A stretch of DNA of 64,000 bases from Planococcus salinus (GTDB lineage Bacteria > Bacillota > Bacilli > Bacillales_A > Planococcaceae), in assembly GCF_003719725.1 (NCBI RefSeq), contig NZ_RIAX01000007.1, positions 62,001-126,000 on the forward strand. The letters run 5' to 3'. The notes below the pieces were generated by a model. It was not told where the DNA came from and did no database searches. It saw nothing but the letters and a program-made list of their open reading frames with translations. Positions 24,089 to 31,387 of the stretch are shown piece by piece (position 1 is the first letter of the stretch; every line of letters begins with the position of its first letter). The position numbers and the translations under genes are program-made.

Positions 24089-24940
24089 ATGAATTTTCAT
24101 CAAAAACCGGTTACATATGTGAGCGAAGTGGGATTAAAAGTAATTGATTTGCCGAAGATGACTCAGTTTTACAAGGAAGTCATCGGTTTTGAAGTAATTT
24201 CCACGGAGGAAAATCAAACGTCATTAGGTGTCGATGGCACGGTGTTATTGGTACTTGAAACAATGGAAGGTTTTGAACCAAAGAATCAGCGATATGCAGG
24301 GCTTTATCACTTTGCTGTTTTGCTGCCGAGCCGCAAGGAGCTGGGGAAAGTGCTGCTCCACCTGCATCAGCTGGGGATACGTCTCGGTTCTTCCGACCAC
24401 TTAGTCAGCGAGGCGCTGTACTTATCGGATCCAGAAGGAAATGGCATCGAAATTTACCGGGACCGTGAGTTTGAAGAATGGGATTGGAACGGAGATGAAG
24501 TGCGGATGGCAGTTGACCCGCTTGATGCAGAAGGCGTTGTCCAAGCGGCCCAGGAAGCTGGAGAAGTATGGAACGGAATGCCTTCCGGTACAGTGATGGG
24601 CCATATCCACTTGCATGTGTCCGACTTGCCTGCTGCACAGAAGTTTTATGCAGAAGGACTTGGATTCGAAATTATGACATCAATGGGCGGCCAGGCCTTA
24701 TTCCTCGGGGATCAGAAATATCATCATCACATTGGATTGAATGTATGGAATGGCATCGGCATACCCGCACTGCCTGAAAAAACCGCCGGGCTGGGATATT
24801 ACGCATTGATGCTGGAACATGAGGAAAAGCGAAGAAACGTAGCAGAGCGGCTGAAAGCAGTAGGTGCTGAAGTTATTGACCACGAAAATTATTTGGAAAC
24901 AACAGACCCTGCAGGAAATCATATCCGTCTTTTTGTATAA
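24089..24940 (+). CDS. catE: VOC family extradiol dioxygenase (CatE-like)
   Basis: 283 residues with two vicinal-oxygen-chelate modules (about 8-125 and 170-283). Likely metal ligands are His in MGHIHLHVSDL, His in the LGDQKYHHHIGLNVW region and Glu/Asp at the C-terminal module, as in B. subtilis CatE (YfiE), a catechol 2,3-dioxygenase. LYLSDPEGNGIEIYRD marks the first module. The divergent HxlR gene and shared operator support a quinone/catechol detoxification unit. AAAAGAGG lies before the ATG. A terminator follows. Confidence 0.85.
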   Translation: MNFHQKPVTYVSEVGLKVIDLPKMTQFYKEVIGFEVISTEENQTSLGVDGTVLLVLETMEGFEPKNQRYAGLYHFAVLLPSRKELGKVLLHLHQLGIRLGSSDHLVSEALYLSDPEGNGIEIYRDREFEEWDWNGDEVRMAVDPLDAEGVVQAAQEAGEVWNGMPSGTVMGHIHLHVSDLPAAQKFYAEGLGFEIMTSMGGQALFLGDQKYHHHIGLNVWNGIGIPALPEKTAGLGYYALMLEHEEKRRNVAERLKAVGAEVIDHENYLETTDPAGNHIRLFV

Positions 24941-24969
24941 AGAGAACTTAACTCAAGTGAATAAAAGTA

Positions 24970-25008
24970 AAAAGAGTTGCCCTGAGTCAATTTCAGGGCA
25001 ACTCTTTT
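24970..25008. terminator. bidirectional terminator
   Basis: AAAAGAGTTGCCCTGA and TCAGGGCAACTCTTTT: a 16-bp perfect stem with a 7-nt loop between convergent genes. Confidence 0.9.
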
Positions 25009-25259
25009 CATGGTAACAGCCTTTCGCAACTATCCGTAAAGTTGAAATAGGACATGGTGGCGTCAGTGACTGCCGTACTGACGGGCATGACTGAATGCCC
25101 TGCTGAATCGGCAGAATGATTTTGACGTGTTTCGATATATGCTTGCATCCTTTGCTGGCTTTTTAACTCCTCTAATGGATTTCCATAGAAAGACAATGAA
25201 ATTAGACCAAATGCACCGACGATTAAAGTGATACCCAGAAGTGAAAGGAACCCCTTCAT
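25008..25259 (-). CDS. small single-pass membrane protein, unknown
   Basis: 83 residues with an N-terminal hydrophobic helix (about 4-24, FLSLLGITLIVGAFGLISL), then a polar region (EELKSQQRMQAYIETRQNHSAD) and a Ser/Thr-rich tail. No family recognised. The ribosome site is modest (AAGGCGGGG, 9 nt away). The stop abuts a strong bidirectional terminator, which favours a real gene. Confidence 0.5.
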   Translation of the reverse strand: MKGFLSLLGITLIVGAFGLISLSFYGNPLEELKSQQRMQAYIETRQNHSADSAGHSVMPVSTAVTDATMSYFNFTDSCERLLP

Positions 25260-25403
25260 TAGTAAACCCCGCCTTTTTTTGTGTTTGCTTATACATACAG
25301 AACGAATCTTTCAGGAAAAAGTTGCAGGTTGCTTACGGACTTCTTTTTCGGGATACTGAAGAGAAGAACGATAAAAGTTGAATGACCATGAGGAGGAGAT
25401 TAT

Positions 25404-26474
25404 ATGATCGAGTTGAAGACAGAGATTTGTAAACTGTTTGGCATTGAACTTCCAATTGTCCAGGCTGGGATGGCTGGCGGTTCTACTACGGTTGAATTGG
25501 TATCGGCAGTCAGTGAAGCGGGAGGGCTTGGCACTTTTGGAGCTGCTTACATGACGCCGGATGCATTGCGTTCGTCCATTGAAGAAATGAAAAAGCGGAC
25601 TTCAAAGCCATTTGCGGTCAACATTTTTGCTGCTGATGCAAGAGACGATTTTACACGGTTGTCGGAAGTGCAGCAAGTCCTAAGTCGTTTTCGTTCGGAA
25701 TTAACGATTGAAGAACTTTCGTCATCGTATGCCTCCTCTGATTGGAGCGAAGAACAGTTCGAAGTGTGCCTGGAACAAGGTGTGCCGGTGATCAGTACGG
25801 CTTTTGGCTGTTTAACACCCCAGCAAATGAAAAAAGCGAAAGAACGAGGGGTGCTCGTTGTCACTATGGTGACAACAGTGGAAGAAGCGAAACTGGCAGA
25901 AAAAGCGGGAGTGTCCGCTGTCGTTGCGCAAGGCAGCGAAGCAGGCGGCCACCGCAGCACCTTTTCACTTGAAAAACACCCGAACGGAGCACAAGTCGGC
26001 ACCATGTCACTTGTTCCTCAAGTGGTGGATGCCGTGTCGGTTCCGGTTATCGCAGCGGGAGGAATTTCCGATGGGCGCGGACTCGTGGCTTCGCTCGTTC
26101 TTGGAGCGTCAGCTGTGCAGATCGGCACGCGTTTTTTAAGTGCTGCCGAGTCGGGGGCGCCTGCTGTCTATAAACAAGCGATTTTTGACAGTGATGAAGA
26201 AAGTACGGTCATTACGAAAAGTTTTTCCGGCCGGCCGGCGCGTGGCATACAAAACCGTTTTATCAAAGAATTTGAAGAAGCGGGAACCCCGCCACTTCCT
26301 TTTCCGTCTCAGAATACAATAACAAAAGACATTCGCGCTGCTGCCACAAAAGCCGGCATTCCCGACTTCATGTCGCTATGGGCGGGACAATCGACGCGGA
26401 TGGTGACAAAAGAAGTGGCGGCTGCCGATATCGTAGCGGGCATCATGGAAGAAGCGAAACGGCTTTGCGACTGA
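25404..26474 (+). CDS. nitronate monooxygenase (2-nitropropane dioxygenase family)
   Basis: 356 residues with a TIM-barrel flavoprotein fold: PIVQAGMAGGSTTVELVSAVSEAGGLGTFGA, the VVAQGSEAGGHR loop (His near 183 matches the catalytic His of class I NMOs), VIAAGGISDGRGL and QIGTRFL for FMN phosphate. It oxidises alkyl nitronates such as propionate 3-nitronate, a toxic plant/fungal compound. GAGGAG lies before the ATG. Monocistronic by spacing. Confidence 0.88.
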   Translation: MIELKTEICKLFGIELPIVQAGMAGGSTTVELVSAVSEAGGLGTFGAAYMTPDALRSSIEEMKKRTSKPFAVNIFAADARDDFTRLSEVQQVLSRFRSELTIEELSSSYASSDWSEEQFEVCLEQGVPVISTAFGCLTPQQMKKAKERGVLVVTMVTTVEEAKLAEKAGVSAVVAQGSEAGGHRSTFSLEKHPNGAQVGTMSLVPQVVDAVSVPVIAAGGISDGRGLVASLVLGASAVQIGTRFLSAAESGAPAVYKQAIFDSDEESTVITKSFSGRPARGIQNRFIKEFEEAGTPPLPFPSQNTITKDIRAAATKAGIPDFMSLWAGQSTRMVTKEVAAADIVAGIMEEAKRLCD

Positions 26475-26561
26475 CCGCTGCGGCGGAATAAAGCTCGAGT
26501 TTCATTTTTTCACATGCTATACTAATGAATGTGATTTTGAAGATGAGGAGATTGGAACCTA

Positions 26562-27395
26562 ATGGAATGGAAAAATATATACCGTGGCATTCTGATGGGC
26601 ATCAGTGATTTGATACCGGGTGTCAGTGGTGGGACCATCGCATTTATTTTAGGAATTTATGATCGTTTGCTGGAAGCCATCAGTGGATTTTTCAGCCGCG
26701 ACTGGAAAAAGCAATTGGGGTTCTTAATCCCTTTGGGAACCGGAATTGTCATTACGCTACTGTTGTTCAGCCGTGTTATTGAATACCTGCTCGAGCAGCA
26801 TTACGAAGCGACACAATTCTTTTTTATGGGCTTGATCTTAGGTGTCATCCCTTACATCATGAAACAGGCAGAAGTGAAGCAGAAATTCACCACGCGTCAT
26901 ATCGTCATATTGGTCGTCATTGGCGCTGCGCTTGCTTCGACGGCGTTCATCCCGACAGACGAAAATATCGCACCAATTACGACACTCAGTGTCCCGGTAT
27001 TCTTTATGCTGTTTTTCTCTGGCTGGCTTGCCAGCATGGCGATGCTTTTGCCAGGGATCAGCGGGTCATTCATTTTGTTGCTGCTGGGTGTTTATACAAC
27101 GGCGATTAATGCCTTGTCCTCCCTGAATATCCCGGTAGTCCTGGCAATCGGCGCAGGGGTCATTGTCGGCTTTATCGTCAGCAGTAAGGCGATTCGCTAT
27201 TTGCTGGAAAACTTCACTTATGTTACTTATGCAGCAATCATCGGGCTGATTCTGGGTTCCCTGTTTGTGGTGTTCCCGGGCTTTGCCAATGACACAACGA
27301 CATTGGTTACCAGTTTGATCACTTTTGTGGTCGGTTTGATGTTCACGTTATGGTTCAGTTCTCCGAAAAAAATGTCGGTTGAAGGAATTGAATAA
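26562..27395 (+). CDS. popT: DUF368 membrane protein, undecaprenyl-phosphate translocase type (PopT-like)
   Basis: 277 residues with about eight membrane helices. GISDLIPGVSGGTIAFILGIYDRL and the internally related MLLPGISGSFILLLLGVY are the paired DUF368 signatures, suggesting inverted repeats. DUF368 proteins (PopT) were shown, with DedA proteins (UptA), to return undecaprenyl phosphate to the inner leaflet. A similar lipid-carrier recycling role is likely. The uppP gene is 1.4 kb downstream on the other strand. GAGGAG is upstream of the ATG. Confidence 0.85.
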   Translation: MEWKNIYRGILMGISDLIPGVSGGTIAFILGIYDRLLEAISGFFSRDWKKQLGFLIPLGTGIVITLLLFSRVIEYLLEQHYEATQFFFMGLILGVIPYIMKQAEVKQKFTTRHIVILVVIGAALASTAFIPTDENIAPITTLSVPVFFMLFFSGWLASMAMLLPGISGSFILLLLGVYTTAINALSSLNIPVVLAIGAGVIVGFIVSSKAIRYLLENFTYVTYAAIIGLILGSLFVVFPGFANDTTTLVTSLITFVVGLMFTLWFSSPKKMSVEGIE

Positions 27396-27403
27396 GCGAT
27401 TGA

Positions 27404-27437
27404 AGTCTTTTCCCTTGTAGAGGAAAAGGCTTTTTTT
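27404..27437 (+). terminator. terminator after popT-like gene
   Basis: GTCTTTTCC (27405-27413) and GGAAAAGGC (27422-27430) pair with one wobble, then T7. Confidence 0.75.
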
Positions 27438-27571
27438 GTATCAAAAGAACCCTTTGGCTGGTTTATACTGTATATTTTTCTCTCAAATGCTTCACAGCAG
27501 TCTTGAGAGAGACTTATTGCTTTATGGAACAGGCTTTTACGATTAAACTAGAGAGAAGAGAGGTGATGCGG

Positions 27572-28699
27572 ATGCGGAAAATCTTTGGTGTAATTGTGCT
27601 TCTTATAGTTGTTTTTTTCGCACGGCCACTTTGGGAAGAGCCGGTTGGGAAGTATATCGATCTAGGCTTTCTGGATTCCATTGATCAAGCGATTGAGCAA
27701 GTGAAGTCGGACTCTGAAGTCACGGAAGCATTAGATGGTGCACGAGCATTTACAGATCGCATCGGCAGCCAGCTTCAAGGCTGGATTCTTGAGACTTCCA
27801 CCGAAATGCCGGAAGCCGTGGACAAACCGGACTTATCGGAAACGGATTCGCTGTTTGCTGTTCATAATGTAACTCTTGGAATGTCGAAAGAAGAAGCTCA
27901 GCAAAAAGTCGGTTTGCCACTGCGCCTCATGCAAAACGAATATGGCACAGACTGGCACAGCTATCATCAGGATTATCAAAATTACGTTCTGCTGTCCTAT
28001 AATCAGGATGGACAAGTGAATGGGATGTTCACGAACCAAGACCTCATTTCGTCTACAGAAGGCCTAACAATGGCTTCCACACAAAGCGAAGTGCGTGATG
28101 CCCTGGGCACGCCGCTGAAGCATCTTCAAAAAGGCAACATCCAGTATATACTTGATACACGCGATGAATATGATATGTATAAAATCGACGACGTATATGT
28201 AACGGTATTTTATGACGTTCACGAAGAAAAGACCGTTACAGCCCTGCAGGTGATTCACAGCGAACTTGAAGAAAAACGCGATAAAATATACGCTGAAGCC
28301 AGTGAAGACTTGCAGGAAAGCTATGAATTTCTGTTGTTTGAGTTGACCAATGCGGCGCGTATCCAACGAGAGCTGCCACTTTTAAAGTGGGATGAAGCCA
28401 CAAGGGACACGGCACGAAAACACAGCAGAGACATGGCGGACAATCAGTACTTCAGCCATACGAATCTCGATGGCCAATCGCCGTTTGACCGGATGAATGA
28501 AGACGGGATCTCGTTTTTTCTGGCGGGTGAAAATCTGGCCTACGGGCAGTACAGCAGCATCTTTGCCCATGAAGGTTTGATGAATTCTATGGGACACCGG
28601 GAAAATATCGTTAAACCTGATTTTGGCTATCTGGGGGTCGGTACGGCTTTTAACAAAGACAACCAGCCATATTTCACAGCAAAGTTCTTTAACCGATAA
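27572..28699 (+). CDS. CAP-domain secreted/anchored protein (YlbC-like)
   Basis: About 375 residues. An N-terminal hydrophobic anchor (4-20) is followed by a CAP-associated N-terminal region (about 110-230; LGMSKEEAQQKVGLPLRLMQNEYG, YTVFYDVHEEKTVTALQ-type repeats) and a C-terminal CAP/SCP domain (about 255-375). CAP motifs are present: KHSRDMADNQYFSHTNLDGQSPFDR, AGENLAYG and MGHRENIV with the active-site His/Glu. B. subtilis YlbC has the same layout; function unknown, in the envelope. The ATG at 27572 is 7 nt past AGAGGTG; 27566 is an alternative. Confidence 0.82.
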   Translation: MRKIFGVIVLLIVVFFARPLWEEPVGKYIDLGFLDSIDQAIEQVKSDSEVTEALDGARAFTDRIGSQLQGWILETSTEMPEAVDKPDLSETDSLFAVHNVTLGMSKEEAQQKVGLPLRLMQNEYGTDWHSYHQDYQNYVLLSYNQDGQVNGMFTNQDLISSTEGLTMASTQSEVRDALGTPLKHLQKGNIQYILDTRDEYDMYKIDDVYVTVFYDVHEEKTVTALQVIHSELEEKRDKIYAEASEDLQESYEFLLFELTNAARIQRELPLLKWDEATRDTARKHSRDMADNQYFSHTNLDGQSPFDRMNEDGISFFLAGENLAYGQYSSIFAHEGLMNSMGHRENIVKPDFGYLGVGTAFNKDNQPYFTAKFFNR

Positions 28700-28714
28700 A
28701 ACCAAATACCCTAT

Positions 28715-28757
28715 AAAAAAAGACATCTGCAGCTATTGCGCGGCAGATGTCTTTTTT
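28715..28757. terminator. bidirectional terminator
   Basis: A7-GACATCTGC and its exact complement around a 12-nt loop lie between the convergent CAP-domain and uppP genes. Confidence 0.9.
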
Positions 28758-28761
28758 TGAG

Positions 28762-29592
28762 TTAATTCAATAATAACCATGCCAGCACGACAAGCGGACC
28801 GACGATAAAACAGTAAATCGCAAAATACTTTAATTGGCCTTTTGCCATGATGTGCATAAACCACTTCAATGAAAAATAAGAAGCGATGAGAGAGCCGATA
28901 AAAGCCATTATGTAAGGAAGCGCCATAGTCGCTAAATTATCGTCATTCGCGATGTCTGTAATGCTCAATACCGCACCACCCAGGCTGATGGGAATGAACA
29001 GCAGAAAAGAGAAACGCAAAGCGGTTTCCTGGTTGATGCCTCTAGCCATAGCTGCCACGATTGTCGCACCGCTGCGGCTGATTCCGGGAATTAAAGCCAC
29101 TGCCTGTGCGCCGCCGATAATCAGTGCGTCTTTCATCGTCATATTGCCGTCTTTTCGTTGCCCGCGCATATTGCGGATGAGCCAAAGCGCTAAACCAGTG
29201 ATGACCAGAGTGACACCAATCGTGACAATCGTGGATAAATATTCATCAATCACATCTTGAAACAGTACCCCAATAATACCCGCGGGAATGGTAGCAACCA
29301 CCAGGTAAACGACAAACATGAAATCACGTTTCGTTTCAGCATTTTTCACCTGAAAAAACTTAAAGCCGTTGATGACAAGCCGCTGGATGTCCTGCCGGTA
29401 AATAATGAGGACCGCGATCAAAGAAGCGGTGTTGACGAGCAGTGCAAATGTTGAAACGCTTCCTTCGATTTCCACATCCAAAAAGTACTGTGCAATGAGG
29501 AGGTGTCCACTTGATGAAATGGGGATGGGTTCCGTCAGTCCCTGAAAAAGGCCAAGCAGTAAAAATTTTATCGTAAGCCATAATTGTTCCAT
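28762..29592 (-). CDS. uppP: undecaprenyl-diphosphatase UppP (BacA)
   Basis: 276 residues, eight membrane helices. The catalytic blocks [18 protein letters not shown] (Glu plus SSSGH) and [13 protein letters not shown] (PGxSRSG) are intact; the first differs slightly from the common QGLTEFLPVSSSGHL. It dephosphorylates undecaprenyl diphosphate to the lipid carrier for peptidoglycan and teichoic acid and gives bacitracin tolerance. It faces away from the popT-like gene across the CAP-domain gene, so both steps of carrier recycling are encoded within 3 kb. A ribosome site (AGGGAGC) precedes the ATG. Confidence 0.93.
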   Translation of the reverse strand: MEQLWLTIKFLLLGLFQGLTEPIPISSSGHLLIAQYFLDVEIEGSVSTFALLVNTASLIAVLIIYRQDIQRLVINGFKFFQVKNAETKRDFMFVVYLVVATIPAGIIGVLFQDVIDEYLSTIVTIGVTLVITGLALWLIRNMRGQRKDGNMTMKDALIIGGAQAVALIPGISRSGATIVAAMARGINQETALRFSFLLFIPISLGGAVLSITDIANDDNLATMALPYIMAFIGSLIASYFSLKWFMHIMAKGQLKYFAIYCFIVGPLVVLAWLLLN

Positions 29593-29741
29593 TTTATTGC
29601 TCCCTTGTCATTTTCTTTTTCTATAACCAATAGACGTTTCATTGAAAGGAAGGTTCTCTTTCACAAAAAATAATAATACCATAATTCATGGTAAACTGGG
29701 TATACAATAAAAGTACATAGGAAAAGAATGGAGTGAGTTTT

Positions 29742-30821
29742 TTGACAAATAAGCTTTGGTTTCAGGCAGGCGTGGGAATTATCCTTGCTTTAGTCATTAT
29801 CCGTTTGTTTATAGAAGTTCAAGGAATATTCGATCCCCTGTTTATCATTGCGCAAACCGTATTCGTTCCGCTGCTTCTTGGCGGGGTGCTGTTTTACTTG
29901 ACGAGGCCGATTCTGCATTTTTTGATGAAATGGAAATTTCCAAAATGGTCCGCCATTTTAATCATCGTCCTGCTGATCGTTGCTGTTTTTTGGTTGTTTT
30001 ACGCCATGATCGGTCCGATTGTAACAAGGCAGGTCAATTCGCTTGTCGATAACGCCCCCGGAATCATCCGGGATATTGAAAATTATGCACAGTACCTGTT
30101 GGATCAGCGAAGCCGCTTGCCGGATACCATCCAGGAACAGATCAACGGCATGACGGGACAGATCGGGGACTGGGCTTCGGGAATCGGATCAGGAATTTTA
30201 TCATTTTTGACAGGGTTGATTTCCGGATTGATAACACTTGTGCTGGTCCCGTTCTTCCTGATTTACCTTCTCATTGATCACCAGAAATTCGTACCGTTTA
30301 TTTCCGGTTTCTTTTCTGGAGAACGAAAAGGATGGATCCGCAAAACGTTGCAGGACATTGACGAGACTTTGCAGTCGTATATTCAAGGACAGCTTTTTGT
30401 CAGCTTCCTGGTGGGTCTCATGCTGCTTGCAGGCTATTTGATCATCGGCCTCGACTATGCACTTTTACTGGCATTGATCGGCATGGCGACGAACGTCATT
30501 CCGTTTTTAGGGCCGTATATCGCGGTCATTCCCGCCATCATTATCGCGTTGGTACAGGATCCGATTAAAGCGGTTTGGGTTCTTGTCATCATGCTGGTTG
30601 CCCAGCAGATTGAAGGAAATCTCATTACACCAAACGTTATGGGAAGTGCGCTTGACGTGCATCCGTTGACGGTTATCACTTTGATATTGGCAGCGGGAAA
30701 TATCGCCGGCCTGTGGGGCATCATTCTGGCGATTCCGACTTATGCTGTGTTGAAAGCCATTGCCAAAAACGTCTATGCAAGACGTCAGGAAATCCGCAAT
30801 ACCGCGACGCGGGATGTGTAA
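29742..30821 (+). CDS. AI-2E family transporter (paralogue)
   Basis: 359 residues. Same topology and signature blocks as the copy at 11250 (GPYIAVIPAIIIALV, QQIEGNLITPNVMGSALDVHPL). Four hydrophobic helices, a large loop with an amphipathic segment (about 90-140), then the transport core. GGAG (29730-29733) suits the TTG at 29742; a GTG at 29733 overlaps that site. Role: export of small signals or Na+/H+ exchange. The two copies differ in loop sequence and may differ in substrate. A terminator follows. Confidence 0.82.
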   Translation: MTNKLWFQAGVGIILALVIIRLFIEVQGIFDPLFIIAQTVFVPLLLGGVLFYLTRPILHFLMKWKFPKWSAILIIVLLIVAVFWLFYAMIGPIVTRQVNSLVDNAPGIIRDIENYAQYLLDQRSRLPDTIQEQINGMTGQIGDWASGIGSGILSFLTGLISGLITLVLVPFFLIYLLIDHQKFVPFISGFFSGERKGWIRKTLQDIDETLQSYIQGQLFVSFLVGLMLLAGYLIIGLDYALLLALIGMATNVIPFLGPYIAVIPAIIIALVQDPIKAVWVLVIMLVAQQIEGNLITPNVMGSALDVHPLTVITLILAAGNIAGLWGIILAIPTYAVLKAIAKNVYARRQEIRNTATRDV

Positions 30822-30833
30822 ATGAATGGAAGG

Positions 30834-30866
30834 AAAACCTGTGAATCTGGTTCACAGGTTTTTTTA
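30834..30866 (+). terminator. terminator
   Basis: AAAACCTGTGAA and TTCACAGGTTTT with a 5-nt loop and T7 tail. Confidence 0.88.
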
Positions 30867-30885
30867 TGAAAAAAATGGATAATGC

Positions 30886-30926
30886 TTGACGAAAAAAGGT
30901 AGACCCCCTAAACTAATTAATAGTTG
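30886..30926 (+). promoter_or_regulatory. promoter and MarR operator of the MMPL operon
   Basis: TTGACG at 30886-30891 has a weak -10 (TAAACT) 17 nt on. The dyad AACTA-N5-TAGTT (30912-30926) overlaps the -10 and is followed by the AGGGGGTG ribosome site. Typical of an autoregulated MarR unit. Confidence 0.55.
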
Positions 30927-30940
30927 AGGGGGTGTACTAA

Positions 30941-31384
30941 TTGGATCAACGCATAAAAGAAGCTGTGGATTTGTTTACGGAAGTGATGATTTACGGTACA
31001 GAACGGGTCATTAAATCGGTGGATGATCCGCTGTGGAAAGAGTTTTCGCCCGAGCAGATGCAAATGCTGAAACTGATCAGCAAAGAAAAGCGGGTGACTT
31101 CAAGCAGACTTGCGGTGCTGCAATCTGTACATAAAAGTGCCATTTCAAGCCGAAGCAAAAAATTGCTTCAGAAAGAACTGATTCGGATTGTCCAAACTGA
31201 AGACAAACGCGAAAAGATGCTTGAAATCACCGAAGCCGGAAAAGAGATTTTGCAGCAATCCGATAAAGTGCTGACGGAATATATAGAAAAGTTGATGTCG
31301 GAACGTATTGAGGACCAGGAAATCGATCAGTTCCTGACGATTTTTCGAAAACTCAAAGATGTATTGAAAATGGATGGAGTGTAA
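30941..31384 (+). CDS. MarR family transcriptional regulator
   Basis: 147 residues with the winged helix VTSSRLAVLQSVHKSAISSRSKKLLQKELI and the DKREKMLEITEAGKEIL wing. TTG start, 7 nt after GAGGGGGTG. It is followed 3 nt later by an MMPL transporter, the same pairing as B. subtilis ydgG-ydgH. Probable repressor of its own operon through the dyad at 30912. Inducer unknown. Confidence 0.87.
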   Translation: MDQRIKEAVDLFTEVMIYGTERVIKSVDDPLWKEFSPEQMQMLKLISKEKRVTSSRLAVLQSVHKSAISSRSKKLLQKELIRIVQTEDKREKMLEITEAGKEILQQSDKVLTEYIEKLMSERIEDQEIDQFLTIFRKLKDVLKMDGV

Positions 31385-31387
31385 AAG

